In this document: positions 1-11,172 of the stretch, one piece after another
Numbering within the stretch: the first letter of the stretch is position 1
How the letters are laid out: the number at the start of each line of letters is the position of its first letter
From: Drosophila persimilis
Taxonomy: Eukaryota > Arthropoda > Insecta > Diptera > Drosophilidae
NCBI RefSeq assembly: GCF_003286085.1
Contig: NW_020825313.1
Span: forward strand, 4,092,001 to 4,156,000
DNA: 64,000 nucleotides
Direction: 5' to 3'
Notes under the pieces: generated by a model
What the model was told of the DNA's origin: nothing
The model's input: the letters and a program-made list of their open reading frames with translations, nothing else
The model's database searches: none
Made by a program: the position numbers and the translations under genes

Positions 1-1640
1 GACATGGCTCAATCGACTCGGCTATTCATGCTGATCAAGAATATGTGGAATACGTAAGATATGTAATAATATATATACTTTATGGGGTTGGAAACGATTC
101 CTTCTGGACGTTACACACATCCACTTTTACCACAAATCTAATATACCCCAATACTCATTTTGAGTATCGGGTATAAAAAGCGAAATTTTGAGATGTACGC
201 TTTATAGTGAGATCTAACAGAAGTGCGGATACCAAATTTGGTTACTCTAGCCTTAATAGTCTCTGAGATTTGTGGATGCCCCAGATTTTCGTTCTTTGTG
301 GGGGCGGAAGGGGGTGTGGCGAAATTTGGACACGAAACGGTCAAGGTCCGATATCACAGTAGTGTGGATACCAAATTTGGTTGCTCTAGCTTTTATGGGT
401 TCTGAGATCCTTGAACTCATATTTTGCAATTGGCAAAACCAACCATGAAACCTGTGTGTTAGAGAGAGACAGAGAGAGAAAGAATGAAATTGTTTTCTTG
501 ATTCTGGTTATAATAATTATACGATCTGTGTCAGATTTTACACTCTAGAACATATAGGCATCCTTTATGATTCTGCGTTTTCAGTTTTCTCATATCTTTG
601 AATTTGTGAATGCCACAGATTTTCGCCCTTTGTGGGGGCGGAAGTGGGCGGGGCAAACTTTTGAAATATTTTTGTAGCAGTGACATATCACAGAAGTCTG
701 GATCCAAAACATCGTTGCTCTAGCTCTTATAGTTTTTGAGCACTAGGCGCTGAAGGGGACGGACAGACGGATGGACGGACGGACGGACATGGCTCAATCG
801 ACTCGGCTATTGATGCTGATCAAGAATATATATACTTTATGGGGTTGGAAACGATTCCTTCTGGACGTTACACACATCCACTTTTACCACAAATCTAATA
901 TACCCCAATACTCATTTTGAGTATCGGGTATAAAAAGCGAAATTTTGAGATATACGCTTTATAGTGAGATCTAACAGAAGTGCGGATACCAAATTTGGTT
1001 ACTCTAGCCTTAATAGTCTCTGAGATTTGTGGATGCCCCAGATTTTCGTTCTTTGTGGGGGCGGAAGGGGGTGTGGCGAAATTTGGACACGAAACGGTCA
1101 AGGTCCGATATCACAGTAGTGTGGATACCAAATTTGGTTGCTCTAGCTTTTATGGGTTCTGAGATCCTTGAACTCATATTTTGCAATTGGCAAAACCGAC
1201 CATGAAACCTGTTTGTTAGAGAGAGACAGAGAGAGAAAGAATGAAATTGTTTTCTTGATTCTGGCTATAATAATTATACGATCTGTGTCAGATTTTACAC
1301 TCTAGAACATATAGGCATCCTTTATGATTCTGCGTTTTCAGTTTTCTCATATCTTTGAATTTGTGGATACCAAATATTTTCGCCTTTTGTGGGGGCGGAA
1401 GTGGGCGGGGCAAAGTTTTAAAATATACTTGTAGCAGTGACATATCACAGAAGTCCGGATATAAAACGTCGTTGCTCTAGCTCTTATAGTCTTTGAGCAC
1501 TAGGCGCTGATAGGGACGGACAGACGGACGGACGGACGGACGGACGGACGGACGGACGGACAGACAGACAGGGCTCAATCGACTCGGCTATTCATGCTGA
1601 TCAAGAATATGTAGAATACGTAAGATATGTAAGAATACAA
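1..1640 (+). repeat. Tandem array of DINE-1/INE-1-like repeats
   Basis: Three partial copies of the same Helitron-derived repeat lie head to tail: a 3' end (1-178), then two longer copies (179-932 and 933-1635). The segment starting near 134 recurs at 891, a 757-bp period, with only scattered differences. Each copy shows the family marks seen across the window: a (GACA/GACG)n block (764-790 and 1515-1572), a motif reading ACTTTATGGGGTTGGAAACG, and a 3' end GAGTATCGGGTATAAAAA. The first and last copies share an extra ~20-bp stretch after ATCAAGAATATG that the middle copy lacks. Short reading frames here repeat with the unit and are not genes. Confidence 0.85.
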
Positions 1641-3315
1641 TTCCTCTTGCTTCCCCCCAATCTGGAAGGAATCGTTTATAATTCCTCTCCATAAAAAAGG
1701 TAGCAAGTCTGATGCAAAAAATTATAGAGGTACAGCAAAGTTATGCGCTATTCCCAAATTTTTTGAGAAGGTTTTAACTCCGCACTTGCAACATCTCTGA
1801 AAGTCACTTATATCTCCAACTCAGCATGGATTTATAAGGCGGCGATCAACCACCACGAACATCTTTAGAGTTTACCTCTTTCATTATTAAAGGCTTTCAA
1901 GGTAACTTACAGACGGATGTTATTTACACCGACTTTAGTAAAGCATTCGACTCTGTAAACCATTCCCTTTTAGCACATAAACTTGACCTTTTAGGGTTTC
2001 CGCCCAACCTCCTGAGATGGATTTCTAGCTATCTTTGTTCTAGGTCTCAAAGAGTCCTCTTCAAAAACTCCCTCTCTTTACCAGTAAAGGTTTCTTCGGG
2101 AGTACCACAGGGCAGACATCTAGGCCCCTTACTCTTCACACTCTTTATTAATGACTTGCCTTCAGTATTAACATACTCTCGAGTACTTATGTATGCGGAT
2201 GATGTTAAACTCTGTGTCCAGTACAAGGACATTTCATTTCATTCTCGCTTGCAATCCGATCTCAATAGCTTTCAGTCATGGTGTTGTGCAAAATTGTTAC
2301 ACCTTAATGCCTCGAAATGCAAAGTTATGACATTTCATCGTTCTAGCCCTTTGTTGGCTCCCTACACCCTATTTGGTGGTTCTCTTGAGAGAATTACCCT
2401 GGTGGATGATCTGGGTGTTATGTTAGACCCAAAGTTAAAGTTTTTCGAACACATTTCTACCATGATAAATAAGGCCATGGGCGTGCTTGGGTTTATAAAG
2501 AGGTGGTCAAAGGAATTTGACGACCCCTATATAACAAAGAGTCTCTATACCTCGCTTGTTCGTCCGATCTTAGAATACGGCTCCTGTGTATGGTGCCCTC
2601 AGTACAAAGTACATCAGGACCGTATAGAATCAGTACAGAAAAACTTTTTACTCTTTGCTCTACGGGGCCTTAACTGGGATGCGGGTGTAAGACTCCCATC
2701 TTACTCTAGTAGACTACTATTAGTAAACCTCCCATCCTTAGTTAACCGTAGAAAAATGCTTGGTGTGATAGTTATGCACAACTTGATCGGGGGTGACATA
2801 GACAGCCCTGATCTGTTGAGCCGCATAAACTTCACGATTCCTATTAGACTGACTAGAAATTTTATACCGTTGTTCCTTCCACTTTGTAGATCGAATTATT
2901 CCTTGCATGAACCGTTTAGGGTCTTATGCTCGGATTATAATTCCCTCTACCATATTATATCCAACACTAATTCTCTTCCTCTTATTAAATTATTAATCCT
3001 TACACACCTTTCTATTAATTAGTAACTGTAGTGGTATTTGTATTTTGATTGCATGCTTAGTTTCTTAGTAAGTTTAGTGCTAATTTTCCTCGAATGTTAG
3101 TCTAATATCTATCTTTCTTGCATGTTCGCGTTTGGTTCGGCTACGCACCGCGTGTCATGCGGCAGCGCCCCTCGGTCGGTTGGGCGGGAGGAGGGCTGCG
3201 TTTTGCCTGGGATCCGCGCGTAACAGCCTTCTGCTGGTGTCACACGGGCCACTTGACGGTGCAGTAACTGCATCGCCTCTTGAAAGATGCAGTCATTGCA
3301 TGTCAACGTCCAAAT
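1641..3315 (+). mobile_element. C1 LINE (CR1/Jockey type), 5'-truncated copy A
   Basis: This is a non-LTR retrotransposon fragment holding most of the reverse transcriptase, the C-terminal region and a GC-rich 3' tail ending near GTCAACGTCC. It is closely related to 25160-27149 and to the minus-strand copies at 42630-44237, 58864-60425 and elsewhere. It begins abruptly inside ORF2, as expected for incomplete reverse transcription or later truncation. The CR1-type call rests on the RT blocks and on resemblance to Drosophila Cr1a-like proteins from memory; Jockey-superfamily is the safer label. Confidence 0.8.
1863..3022 (+). pseudogene. C1 ORF2 reverse transcriptase, C-terminal part
   Basis: The open stretch encodes the RT core in order: DVIYTDFSKAFDSVNHSLL (finger/palm with the first catalytic Asp), SGVPQG (block B), GPLLFTLFINDLPS and the YADD box (residues LMYADDVKL). 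Thumb-like sequence DPYITKSLYTSLVRPILEYG follows, then a C-terminal domain to the stop at 3022. Relative to the copy at 25590-26852, one extra base near 1862 shifts the frame, and an in-frame TGA near 1800 breaks the upstream part. The protein cannot be made from this copy. Confidence 0.8.
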
Positions 3316-3427
3316 AAAATATATACTTTATGGGGTTGGAAATGATTCCTTCTGGGCGTTACACGCATCCACTTTCACTACAAATCTAATATACCCCAAT
3401 ACTCATTTTGAGTATCGGGTATAAAAA
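3316..3427 (+). mobile_element. DINE 3'-end fragment
   Basis: About 110 bp of the DINE 3' terminus, from ATATACTTTATGGGG to GAGTATCGGGTATAAAAA, lies between the C1 tail and the G1 fragment. The homologous junction at 27150-27414 keeps about 150 bp more of the same DINE, so this copy has lost sequence. Confidence 0.8.
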
Positions 3428-4137
3428 GTTCGCTCAAAAGAAAGCCAAATAGAAGTAAAGGTGGATGTGATTACGAGCGTAAAACGCCGATCACAAAGTG
3501 ACGATATAAATTGGGCCGTGCAGCAAATCCAATCGTAGCCCTGAGTACAAAAAAGGCAGCAAATAAATTAGAAAACTGTTACACTAAAGCGGACGACTTT
3601 GGGCAGCGGCGACGATAGACAGAGCAAAAGACGAGATGGCCAGCAGGGGAACAACCAGCGAAAATCAAGACGATTAAATTGGGGAAACACTGAATAGAGG
3701 CAACATATAAAAAAACATGTAAGAGGAAATTTTTTACAAACATCGCCCACAAAGAATTTATGAAAGAAAAAAATATATAAAAAACAAAGACAAAAGAACT
3801 AAGCTAACAAATAAAAAATTGTTGACATCCAGAATTTTTTACCCTACGTTGATGACGTGATTGTTCCAGCACAGACAGAACAAGAAGCTATGAAGAATCA
3901 AAAGGAAGTTATGGAAACGTGGAAAGATTTTGGTCTAGAATTGAATATGAAAAAACGACCCATTCTGAAGACCCGTATTCAATACCTAGTTCATAAAATT
4001 GAAAACAGTAGGATTTATCCTTCAACAGAAAAAATAGATGCCGTATCAAAGTTTAAAATGCCACAATCACTGATTGTTTTGCGACTGACTGGATATTTTA
4101 GAAAGTTTATCCCGAATTATGCAGGCATTGCTAGACA
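3428..4137 (+). mobile_element. G1 Ty3/gypsy (mdg3-like) fragment, copy A
   Basis: A noncoding A-rich leader-like stretch (3428-3838) runs straight into the palm of a Ty3/gypsy reverse transcriptase. The reading frame 3839-4136 encodes a YVDD box (PYVDDVIVPAQTEQEAM) and the downstream connection region (FRKFIPNYAGIARH). Gag, protease and the N-terminal RT are absent, so a large internal deletion joins leader to pol. The same deletion is present at 27415-28759, so both copies descend from one deleted ancestor. The mdg3/blastopia affinity is my impression from the residues around YVDD. Confidence 0.7.
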
Positions 4138-4190
4138 TTTTACGTCAATTCTTGCTATTACTTTATTTCCTCGCTTTAATAAACATTGAG
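4138..4190. other. Unassigned junction sequence between G1 and G2
   Basis: The G1 homology stops after GCTAGAC when compared with 28107-28142. The next ~50 bp are AT-rich, contain an AATAAA, and end where the G2 frame begins. This could be a scrap of an LTR end. I cannot assign it. Confidence 0.3.
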
Positions 4191-5235
4191 ATTCAGTTAT
4201 TCTCAAGGTCCACCACAACAGGACACGAAGAAAGCAACGACGGAAAGAACTGCGACACCGATGGATTCAACCGTGGCGAGTTCCCCGTCACGAATCCCGA
4301 CACCAACAGAACAACGTAACACAACAGGGACTTTGGCAGAGACAGCTACGGCTCCACTGGATCAATCCAGGGCCAGCTCGTCGAACCAGGAGTCAACAAA
4401 AGGACACAGCAGGAAGCAAGGGACTTTGGCAGAGACAGCTACGGCTCCACTGGATCAATCCAGGGCCAGCTCGTCGAACCAGGAGTCACCAACAGGACAC
4501 AGCAGGAAGCAAGGGACTTTGGCAGAGACAGCTACGGCTCCACTGGATCAATCCAGGGCCAGCTCGTTGAACCGGGAGTCAGCAACAGGACCCAGGAATC
4601 ACCAGGATACTCCAGCAAAGATAGCTGCGGCCCCGCGGGATCAATCCAGGGCCAGCTCGTCGAACCGGGAGTCACCACGTAGTCACCCAACACGACAGAC
4701 ATCACGCAAGCCACGAACCCCGATACCACAGGACGAGATCACAGAAACCCCGACGACGGACTACCAACTGGAGCCATTAGCCGACGCCGAGATAGCTCGG
4801 GAACGCAACCCGTTTCGCCCAGCCGACTCGGATGACTACGAGAACGCGATCTTGGCCACCATTACCGCCCTGGAACTGGAGGACCTATCGCCGTGGCAGC
4901 AAGACCCAGACCCCGAACCACCCCCCACACCGTGGGCAGGCAAGTTTCTAAAAGAAGAATTGGCGAAATTCTACGGACTAACTGGAGTCTCCCCCATCGC
5001 CGAACACACGATAACAATGCGAGACAACAGGCCCGTAAAGCAGCGCTACTTACCGAAGAACCCGGCCATGCAGAATATCATCAACACACAGGTGGACGAG
5101 CTGCTCCGGGACGGAAGGATCGAACCATCCCGAAGTCCCCACAGTGCCCCAATCGTTTTGGTAGTAAAGAAGACTGGAGAAATGCGAATGTGCGTGGATT
5201 ATCGCCAGCTAAATGCCCGCTCGGTGCCTGTTCCA
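4186..5235 (+). CDS. pol: G2 frame: repeat region and N-terminal reverse transcriptase
   Basis: The open frame begins inside the element, with no convincing start codon. It runs through four ~31-residue repeats, then an acidic linker, then the N-terminal part of a Ty3/gypsy RT: an AEHTITMRDNRPVKQRYL motif, residues SRSPHSAPIVLVVKK, and CVDYRQLNA. Just after CVDYRQLNA the normal RT sequence stops. Only about 25 codons separate this motif from the YLDD box at 5289, where the family usually has roughly 90-100. About 70 residues of the palm are therefore deleted, and the frame also changes there. The upstream repeat region is not a domain I recognise; it may be the gag-protease linker. Confidence 0.7.
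4327..4690 (+). repeat. 93-bp tandem repeat encoding a 31-residue motif, about 4 copies
   Basis: Near-identical 93-bp units start at 4327, 4420 and 4513, and a diverged fourth starts near 4603. Each encodes a Ser/Thr/Gln-rich block with the core APLDQSRASSSNQES. The period is a multiple of three, so the frame is kept. Confidence 0.9.
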
Positions 5236-7478
5236 GCGAGTCCAGCGACAGCGTCATCGGACCCACCATGGAGCCGTACGCGTTCGCGTATCTCGACGAC
5301 ATCATCGTCATCGGAGCCACACTAGAAGAACACATCGACCACCTTCGCGAGGTCTTCAGGAGGCTGCGAGAGGCGAACCTCCGACTAAACCGAAACAAGT
5401 GTAGTTTCTTCAGGAAGAGTTTAGTCTACCTCGGCAATGTCATCAGCGAACAAGGCATCCACACGGACCCAGACAAGGTCAGCGCAGTCCAGAAACTAGC
5501 ACCGCCCACCACACTGAAAGAACTGCGACGCTGCATCGGGATGGCATCCTGGTACCGACGTTTCGTCCCCAACTTCGCCACGGTGGTCCAGCCCATGACC
5601 AACCTGCTCAAAAAGGATCAAAAGTGGGAGTGGACAGATGAACAACATCAGGCATTCGAGACTCTCAAGGAAAGACTCACGCAAGCAACAGTCCTGGCAA
5701 GCCCCGACTTCGCCGAGCGATTCGTACTCCAAACGGACGCCAGTTCGTATGGCCTCGGAGCAGTGTTGACACAACAGATCGACGGAGCAGAAAGAGTCAT
5801 CGCCTACGCAAGCCGTCGACTACTCAAGGCAGAGGAAAAATACTCGGCCACCGAGAAAGAGTGCCTTGCCATAGTCTGGGCAATCCGGAAGCTCCGATAC
5901 TTTCTGGAAGGATACCACTTCGATGTAATCACGGATCACCTCGCCTTGAAGTGGTTGAACTCCATCGATAATCCAACGGGACGCATCGCCCGCTGGGCCT
6001 TGGAGCTCCAGCAATATCGGTTTGACATCCACTACCGCCGAGGAAGCCAGAACGCTGTGGCTGACGCCCTCTCACGACAACCAGTAGAAACCCTGCAGCG
6101 AGCGGACGAAGACCGGGACCCCTGCCCCTGCGCCTGGCTGCAGAAACTCCGCAAACGGATCCAGGAACAGCCGGAGAGGCATCCGGAGTTCATCATCGAG
6201 AGCGACAAAATATACAAACGAGCCAGTAAGTTAACCAGCGAAGAAGACCCTATCAAATGGAAACTATGTGTCAACAAGGACCACCGCCGACGCGTGCTAG
6301 AAGAGTGCCACGACCATCCGACAGCAGGACACCTCGGAATCAGGAAGACAGCGACACGAATAGCCCAGAGGTACTACTGGCCCGGACTGCACCGAGATAT
6401 CGCCCGATATATCCAGCAGTGCACCAAGTGCCAGCAGTACAAGGTGAGTCAAACCAAACCAGGAGGGAAGATGCACACCCGCCAAGCCCAAGAACCACTG
6501 GACATCATCTGCGCCGACTTCATTGGACCATTGCCCCGATCCAAACACGGCAATACTATGTTGCTGGTGTTCTTCGACGCCTTCAGCAAGTGGGTGGAGT
6601 TGGTCCCACTACGCAAGGCCACCACCGCACTACTGGAGACCGCTTTCCGGGAACGGATCCTGAGCCGCTTCGGAGCCCCACTTAAATTCGTATGTGACAA
6701 CGGGACCCAATTCACAAGTCGCTCTTTCCGAAAGTTTTGCAAACTCGCAGGCATGGAATTGGAGTATACGGCGCCCTATACCCCACAACAAAACCCCACG
6801 GAACGAGCCAACAGGACGATCAAAACCATGATCGCCCAGTACATCGATGGAGACCAGCAGACATGGGACGAGCTGCTGCCCGAACTCAGCCTAGCCATCA
6901 ACAGCAGCACATCGGACACCACAGGCTTCAGCCCAGCATTCATGGTACTCGGCCGGGAACCTCGGTTGCCTGGAGCCTTGTACGAAGAGGCGACCCCAGG
7001 ACTAGGCGAAGTGACAGAGATCCCAACCGACAAGGCCAAGCGACTCAAGGAAATCTTCGCCATCGTACAGAAAAATACCCAGCAGGCATCACAGACGCAG
7101 AGCAGGAACTACAACCTACGTCGACGCGAATGGAGACCCACGATCGGGACGCTCGTGATGCTACGCCAACATCACCTGTCCAAAGCGGCGGACAACTTCG
7201 CTGCCAAACTGGCTCCCAAATTTGAGGGGCCTTACAAAGTAGTAAAATTTATTTCCCCCACCATAGCACGACTCCAGAAGCATCCGGGAAGACAACGACG
7301 AACGGCCGGACTAGCCGACCGCAAGGGCTACCTCGACCACGAGCACACCCTCACCAGCGACGACGACGAGCACACCCTCACCAGCGAAAACGAAGAAGAC
7401 AACGAAGACAACGAAGACAACGATGAGGACGACCCCAGCACCAGGAAAACCGCGAGTCATGAGGGCCACTTATGGTAG
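5236..7478 (+). CDS. pol: G2 pol: RT C-terminus, RNase H, integrase
   Basis: A 740-codon open stretch starts with the RT active-site box YLDD (5289-5300). RNase H follows, with TDASSYGLGAVL, EKECLAIVWAI, the ITDHLALKWL block and VADALSR. The integrase zinc domain (HLGIRKTATRIAQRYYWPGLH, then CTKC) precedes the catalytic core. The acidic triad is visible at 6516-6518 (Asp), 6696-6698 (Asp) and 6801-6803 (Glu in NPTERANR), with 59 and 34 residues between. After the core, an acidic tail rich in Asp-Glu-Asn ends at TAG. Downstream of the RT deletion the frame is undamaged, so RNase H and integrase would be intact if expressed. Confidence 0.85.
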
Positions 7479-7985
7479 TGCGCTGCCGTAATGTCCTCGC
7501 CCCACAAGGGGCAACCGCGTGCACACGCAGTAAGATAGCTTAACTCCCCTTAAGGGATTAGAGTAAGATATAGCCAGAAACTAGAAAACGCACCGATCAG
7601 GGAAACCTGGACCCGACGGGCTGCACGGCCCGAGAGGCCGAACCAGGAAACCCGAGTCACCCAAAGGAGGACAGCGACCTGTCATTGGGCTTGGAAGAGG
7701 CAGAGGCGGGCGTACTGCTCACAGCGTTCGAGGAGATGCCCGAGCTGAACGTGTTGCAGGAGGAACAGCATGGCCAATCGCCCCAGTCGCCTGGCGGGTA
7801 AGCACGCCTGACCGCCGCATCCCGCCAAGCCTGCTGGATGGCGCCAGCGCTCAGGCAAACGCGGCGCGGCACGGGCGCAGCCGGGTCCGCAGCCTAGAAT
7901 ACCACGACGGCCAACGCTTCCGCGTGTCTATCAGCGGAAATTTGGTGCGCATTTCACCGCGCCCCACCCCGAAGTAGGAAGGGAG
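7479..7985 (+). other. G2 spacer between pol stop and 3' LTR, with decayed 3' frame
   Basis: About 500 bp lie between the pol stop and the LTR. The last ~300 bp encode, after a 1-bp loss near 7770, the same polypeptide that is open at 11173-11466 in the duplicate; it ends FRVSISGNLVRISPRPTPK just before the LTR. A purine run, AGGAAGGGAG, at 7976-7985 is the likely polypurine tract. Confidence 0.6.
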
Positions 7986-8325
7986 TGTGAAGGCACACAA
8001 AAGAGAACCAACACGAAAGAGAGACGCATACTACGCAGCAAAGAGAGCCAGCAGGAAAGAGAGCGAAGCGGCAGAGAAGCCGTCGATCGGTCTTACGCCC
8101 ACGCAGCCGAGGGAGAGAGCCGACGGCGAACCATGCAAACACCCCCGAGCCGAGGCGGCAGCCGAAAGCTGAGCAGCAGCGAAGCGGCAGAGAAGCTGCA
8201 AAAAAGAAAAGCAGAGGCCTGGCACGGGCCAGCGCGGGCCAGGCTCGGGAGTGATCTCCAAGGGCTGAACCAGAACGGTTGGAAAAAAATAAACAGTGCC
8301 CCGACCCCGCGAGAAGTGAAAGAAA

Positions 8326-8333
8326 TATATAAG
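8326..8333 (+). promoter_or_regulatory. TATA box in G2 LTR
   Basis: TATATAAG sits about 340 bp into the LTR and about 200 bp before the AATAAA, matching U3-R spacing in LTR retrotransposons. The same box is at 11815-11822 in the duplicate. Confidence 0.5.
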
Positions 8334-8535
8334 TCGTGACCACCGTGACGAGGACCGGCCGCCGGACCCAAGGAAGGGAAAGCAAGGGTGAGTCACTTCA
8401 CGTATGTGAGCTCTGGGGGGGATAGATCGGTGCAGTAGGCAGGGTGTAAGCTCAGGAGTATAAGTTTCCCAAAATGTTAAATGCGTATCGAAATCCACAT
8501 GGTAGCTATTAAATTTTTGTCGTTTATTCCCCCAC

Positions 8536-8541
8536 AATAAA
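8536..8541 (+). terminator. Polyadenylation signal AATAAA in G2 LTR
   Basis: AATAAA within CCCCCACAATAAAGACACCC; the same signal is at 12025-12030 in the second LTR copy. Its placement downstream of the TATA box fits the R region. Confidence 0.5.
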
Positions 8542-8991
8542 GACACCCACCTCAACCCACCGGTTTCAGAACTTTCGCACGTAGGAGTCCCTCAGCCCCT
8601 CCCCCTCTCTTCCCTATTCCCTGGGGCCCGGCGAAGTGGATGTGAGTCGTGGATCATGCGGCATCCACCAAGCTGGGCTTCCCTCTCCTACACCCTCGCC
8701 CTGGGGACCCGGCGACGCAGATGTGAGTCGTGGATCATGCGGCATCTGCCAAGCTGGGCCCCCCTCTCCCCTACCCTTCCGACCCCTGACCCAAACCCCC
8801 TCCTCCCGCCACGCATGACCCCCAACGCACGTCTCTGCAGCTCCCCAAGCACGGGTTCACCCACGCCACGGGTGCGCTTTCGCTGCGAACGGCTCTCCCC
8901 TTAGGTCCTCACACAACAAATTTTGCTGTGGGGAAGGACCGGGCCCTGGACAGACTGAGAAGCTGTACCTCGGCCTGAGAACTTCCTTACA

Positions 8992-9281
8992 GTGTCTAAC
9001 AGCAAAGAAAAAGTTTAACCTGTTTTTCATTATTTAATTTAATGAAGATCCTGACATCCAAATTTACCGAGTGTACATTAATCTTGTTCGCTTTTGAATA
9101 TCTTAAGGAGACTTCTTGTTTTCCGCGGTACTTTGGGTAACTCAAACATGGCTGTTGTTATTATTATTGTGGCTGTTGAAGTCTCGGTTGCAATTGTTTC
9201 TTCCTCGGTTATAGCCACGGAAACTTCCTCTGAAATTTGTTCTATTATTGCAGTGTAGTTGGAGTAATTTTGGTAGTGATA
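8992..9281 (-). pseudogene. gag: Antisense gag nucleocapsid fragment, first duplicate
   Basis: On the minus strand this encodes a basic, Arg-Gly and Asn-rich tail (NNRTNFRGSFRGYNRGRNN, then a run of Asn) typical of the nucleocapsid end of some gypsy gag proteins. It is only ~290 bp long and is cut at the duplication junction at 9281/9282. The second copy (12565 onward) continues beyond this point, showing where the original sequence went. Confidence 0.55.
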
Positions 9282-9299
9282 GGGATGGCATCCGACGTT

Positions 9300-9795
9300 C
9301 CGTCCCCAACTTCGCCACGGTGGTCCAGCCCATGACCAACCTACTCAAAAAGGATCAAAAGCTGGAGTGGACAGACGAACAACATCAGGCATTCGAGACT
9401 CTCAAGGAAAGACTCACGCAAGCACCAGTCCTGGCATGCCCCGACTTCGCCGAGCGATTCGTACTCCAAACGGACACCAGTTCGTATGGTCTCGGAGCAG
9501 TGTTGACACAACAGATCGACGGAGCAGAAAGAGTCATCGCCTACGCAAGCCGTCGATTACTCAAAGCAGAGGAAAACTACTCGGCCACCGAAAAAGAGTG
9601 CCTTGCCATAGTCTGGGCAATCAGGAAGCTCCGATGCTTCCTGGAAGGATACCACTTCGATGTTATCACGGATCACCTCGCCTTGAAGTGGTTGAACTCC
9701 ATCGATAATCCAACAGGACGCATCGCCCGCTGGGCCTTGGAGCTCCAGCAATATCGGTTTGACATCCACTACCGTCGAGGAAGCCAGAACGTTGT
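9300..9795 (+). CDS. pol: G2 duplicate: RT connection and RNase H
   Basis: This continues the same protein as 5560-6060, from PNFATVVQPMTNLLKK through the RNase H blocks (QTDTSSYGLGAVL, EKECLAIVWAI, ITDHLALKWL). A 52-bp deletion at 9795 removes the final ADALSR motif and shifts the frame. The YLDD box lies outside the duplicated segment, so this copy has no RT active site. Confidence 0.8.
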
Positions 9796-10714
9796 GACCG
9801 GGACCCCTGCCCCTGCGCCTGGCTGCAGAAACTCCGCAAACGGATCCAGGAACAGCCGGAGAGGCATCCGGAGTTCATCATCGAGAGCGACAAAATATAC
9901 AAACGAGCCAGTAAGTTAACCAGCGAAGAAGACCCTATCAAATGGAAACTATGTGTCAACAAGGACCACCGCCGACGCGTGCTAGAAGAGTGCCACGACC
10001 ATCCGACAGCAGGACACCTCGGAATCAGGAAGACAGCGACACGAATAGCCCAGAGGTACTACTGGCCCGGACTGCACCGAGATATCGCCCGATATATCCA
10101 GCAGTGCACCAAGTGCCAGCAGTACAAGGTGAGTCAAACCAAACCAGGAGGGAAGATGCACACCCGCCAAGCCCAAGAACCACTGGACATCATCTGCGCC
10201 GACTTCATTGGACCATTGCCCCGATCCAAACACGGCAATACTATGTTGCTGGTGTTCTTCGACGCCTTCAGCAAGTGGGTGGAGTTGGTCCCACTACGCA
10301 AGGCCACCACCGCACTACTGGAGACCGCTTTCCGGGAACGGATCCTGAGCCGCTTCGGAGCCCCACTTAAATTCGTATGTGACAACGGGACCCAATTCAC
10401 AAGTCGCTCTTTCCGAAAGTTTTGCAAACTCGCAGGCATGGAATTGGAGTATACGGCGCCCTATACCCCACAACAAAACCCCACGGAACGAGCCAACAGG
10501 ACGATCAAAACCATGATCGCCCAGTACATCGATGGAGACCAGCAGACATGGGACGAGCTGCTGCCCGAACTCAGCCTAGCCATCAACAGCAGCACATCGG
10601 ACACCACAGGCTTCAGCCCAGCATTCATGGTACTCGGCCGGGAACCTCGGTTGCCTGGAGCCTTGTACGAAGAGGCGACCCCAGGACTAGGCGAAGTGAC
10701 AGAGACAAGGCCGA
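9796..10714 (+). CDS. pol: G2 duplicate: integrase
   Basis: The zinc domain and catalytic core are identical in layout to the first copy, with the acidic residues at 10201, 10381 and 10486. The frame is open from just after the 52-bp deletion but is shifted by a 1-bp loss near 10706. A 196-bp deletion follows, removing the segment after the core. No ATG sits at the front; this is an orphaned domain, not a separate gene. Confidence 0.8.
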
Positions 10715-11172
10715 CAAGGCCAAGCGACTCAAGGAAATCTTCGCCATCGTACAGAAAAATACCCAGCAGGCATCACAGACGCAGAGCAGGAACTACAACC
10801 TACGTCGACGCGAATGGAGACCCACATGGAGCACACCCTCACCAGCGACGACGACGAGCACACCCTCACCAGCGAAAACGAAGAAGACAACGAAGACAAC
10901 GAAGACAACGATGAGGACGACCCCAGCACCAGGAAAACCGCGAGTCATGAGGGCCACTTATGGTAGTGCGCTGCCGTAATGTCCTCGCCCCACAAGGGGC
11001 AACCGCGTGCACACGCAGTAAGATAGCTTAACTCCCCTTAAGGGATTAGAGTAAGATATAGCCAGAAACTAGAAAACGCACCGATCAGGGAAACCTGGAC
11101 CCGACGGGCTGCACGGCCCGAGAGGCCGAACCAGGAAACCCGAGTCACCCAAAGGAGGACAGCGACCTGTCA

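Larger units (their letters stand above)
4191..8991 (+). mobile_element. G2 Ty3/gypsy retrotransposon, 5'-truncated, first copy
   Basis: A GC-rich LTR retrotransposon: a frame with amino-acid repeats leading into RT, then RNase H, integrase, a long spacer and a 3' LTR. The 5' LTR, primer-binding site and most of gag are missing. Domain order RT-RNase H-integrase is diagnostic of Ty3/gypsy. No envelope-like frame follows. A link to the Osvaldo/Ulysses group, which have long LTRs, is a guess. The 3' half, from 5538 onward, is tandemly duplicated at 9282-12853. Confidence 0.8.
7986..8991 (+). repeat. G2 3' LTR (end uncertain), first copy
   Basis: The start is set by TGTGAAGGCACAC directly after the polypurine tract. 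A TATA box (8326) and an AATAAA (8536) lie inside, as in a retroviral LTR. The 3' end is less certain: I place it at CTTCCTTACA because an unrelated antisense gag fragment starts just after, but an earlier end near 8578 is possible. Between 8636 and 8760 are two ~70-bp units carrying GATGTGAGTCGTGGATCATG; the duplicate LTR has three. Confidence 0.6.

Noticed and set aside
138..1162. Repeated 60-68 codon frames on both strands in the DINE array
   Set aside because: They recur wherever the DINE sequence recurs, on either strand, without homology or a sensible start; they are by-products of repeat conservation.
1515..1572. Regular GACG/GACA repeats resembling a CRISPR or satellite array
   Set aside because: Perfect tetranucleotide repeats without spacers; they form the internal microsatellite of each DINE.
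4186..7478. A novel repeat-containing host gene fused to RT
   Set aside because: The repeat region is continuous with the RT N-terminal domain of G2 and has no start codon, intron signals or host-like domain.
7954..8555. Minus-strand frames of 92-174 codons in the G2 LTR
   Set aside because: They lie antisense across U3/R with low-complexity Ser/Leu/Arg content, and they persist in the duplicate only because the LTR is duplicated.
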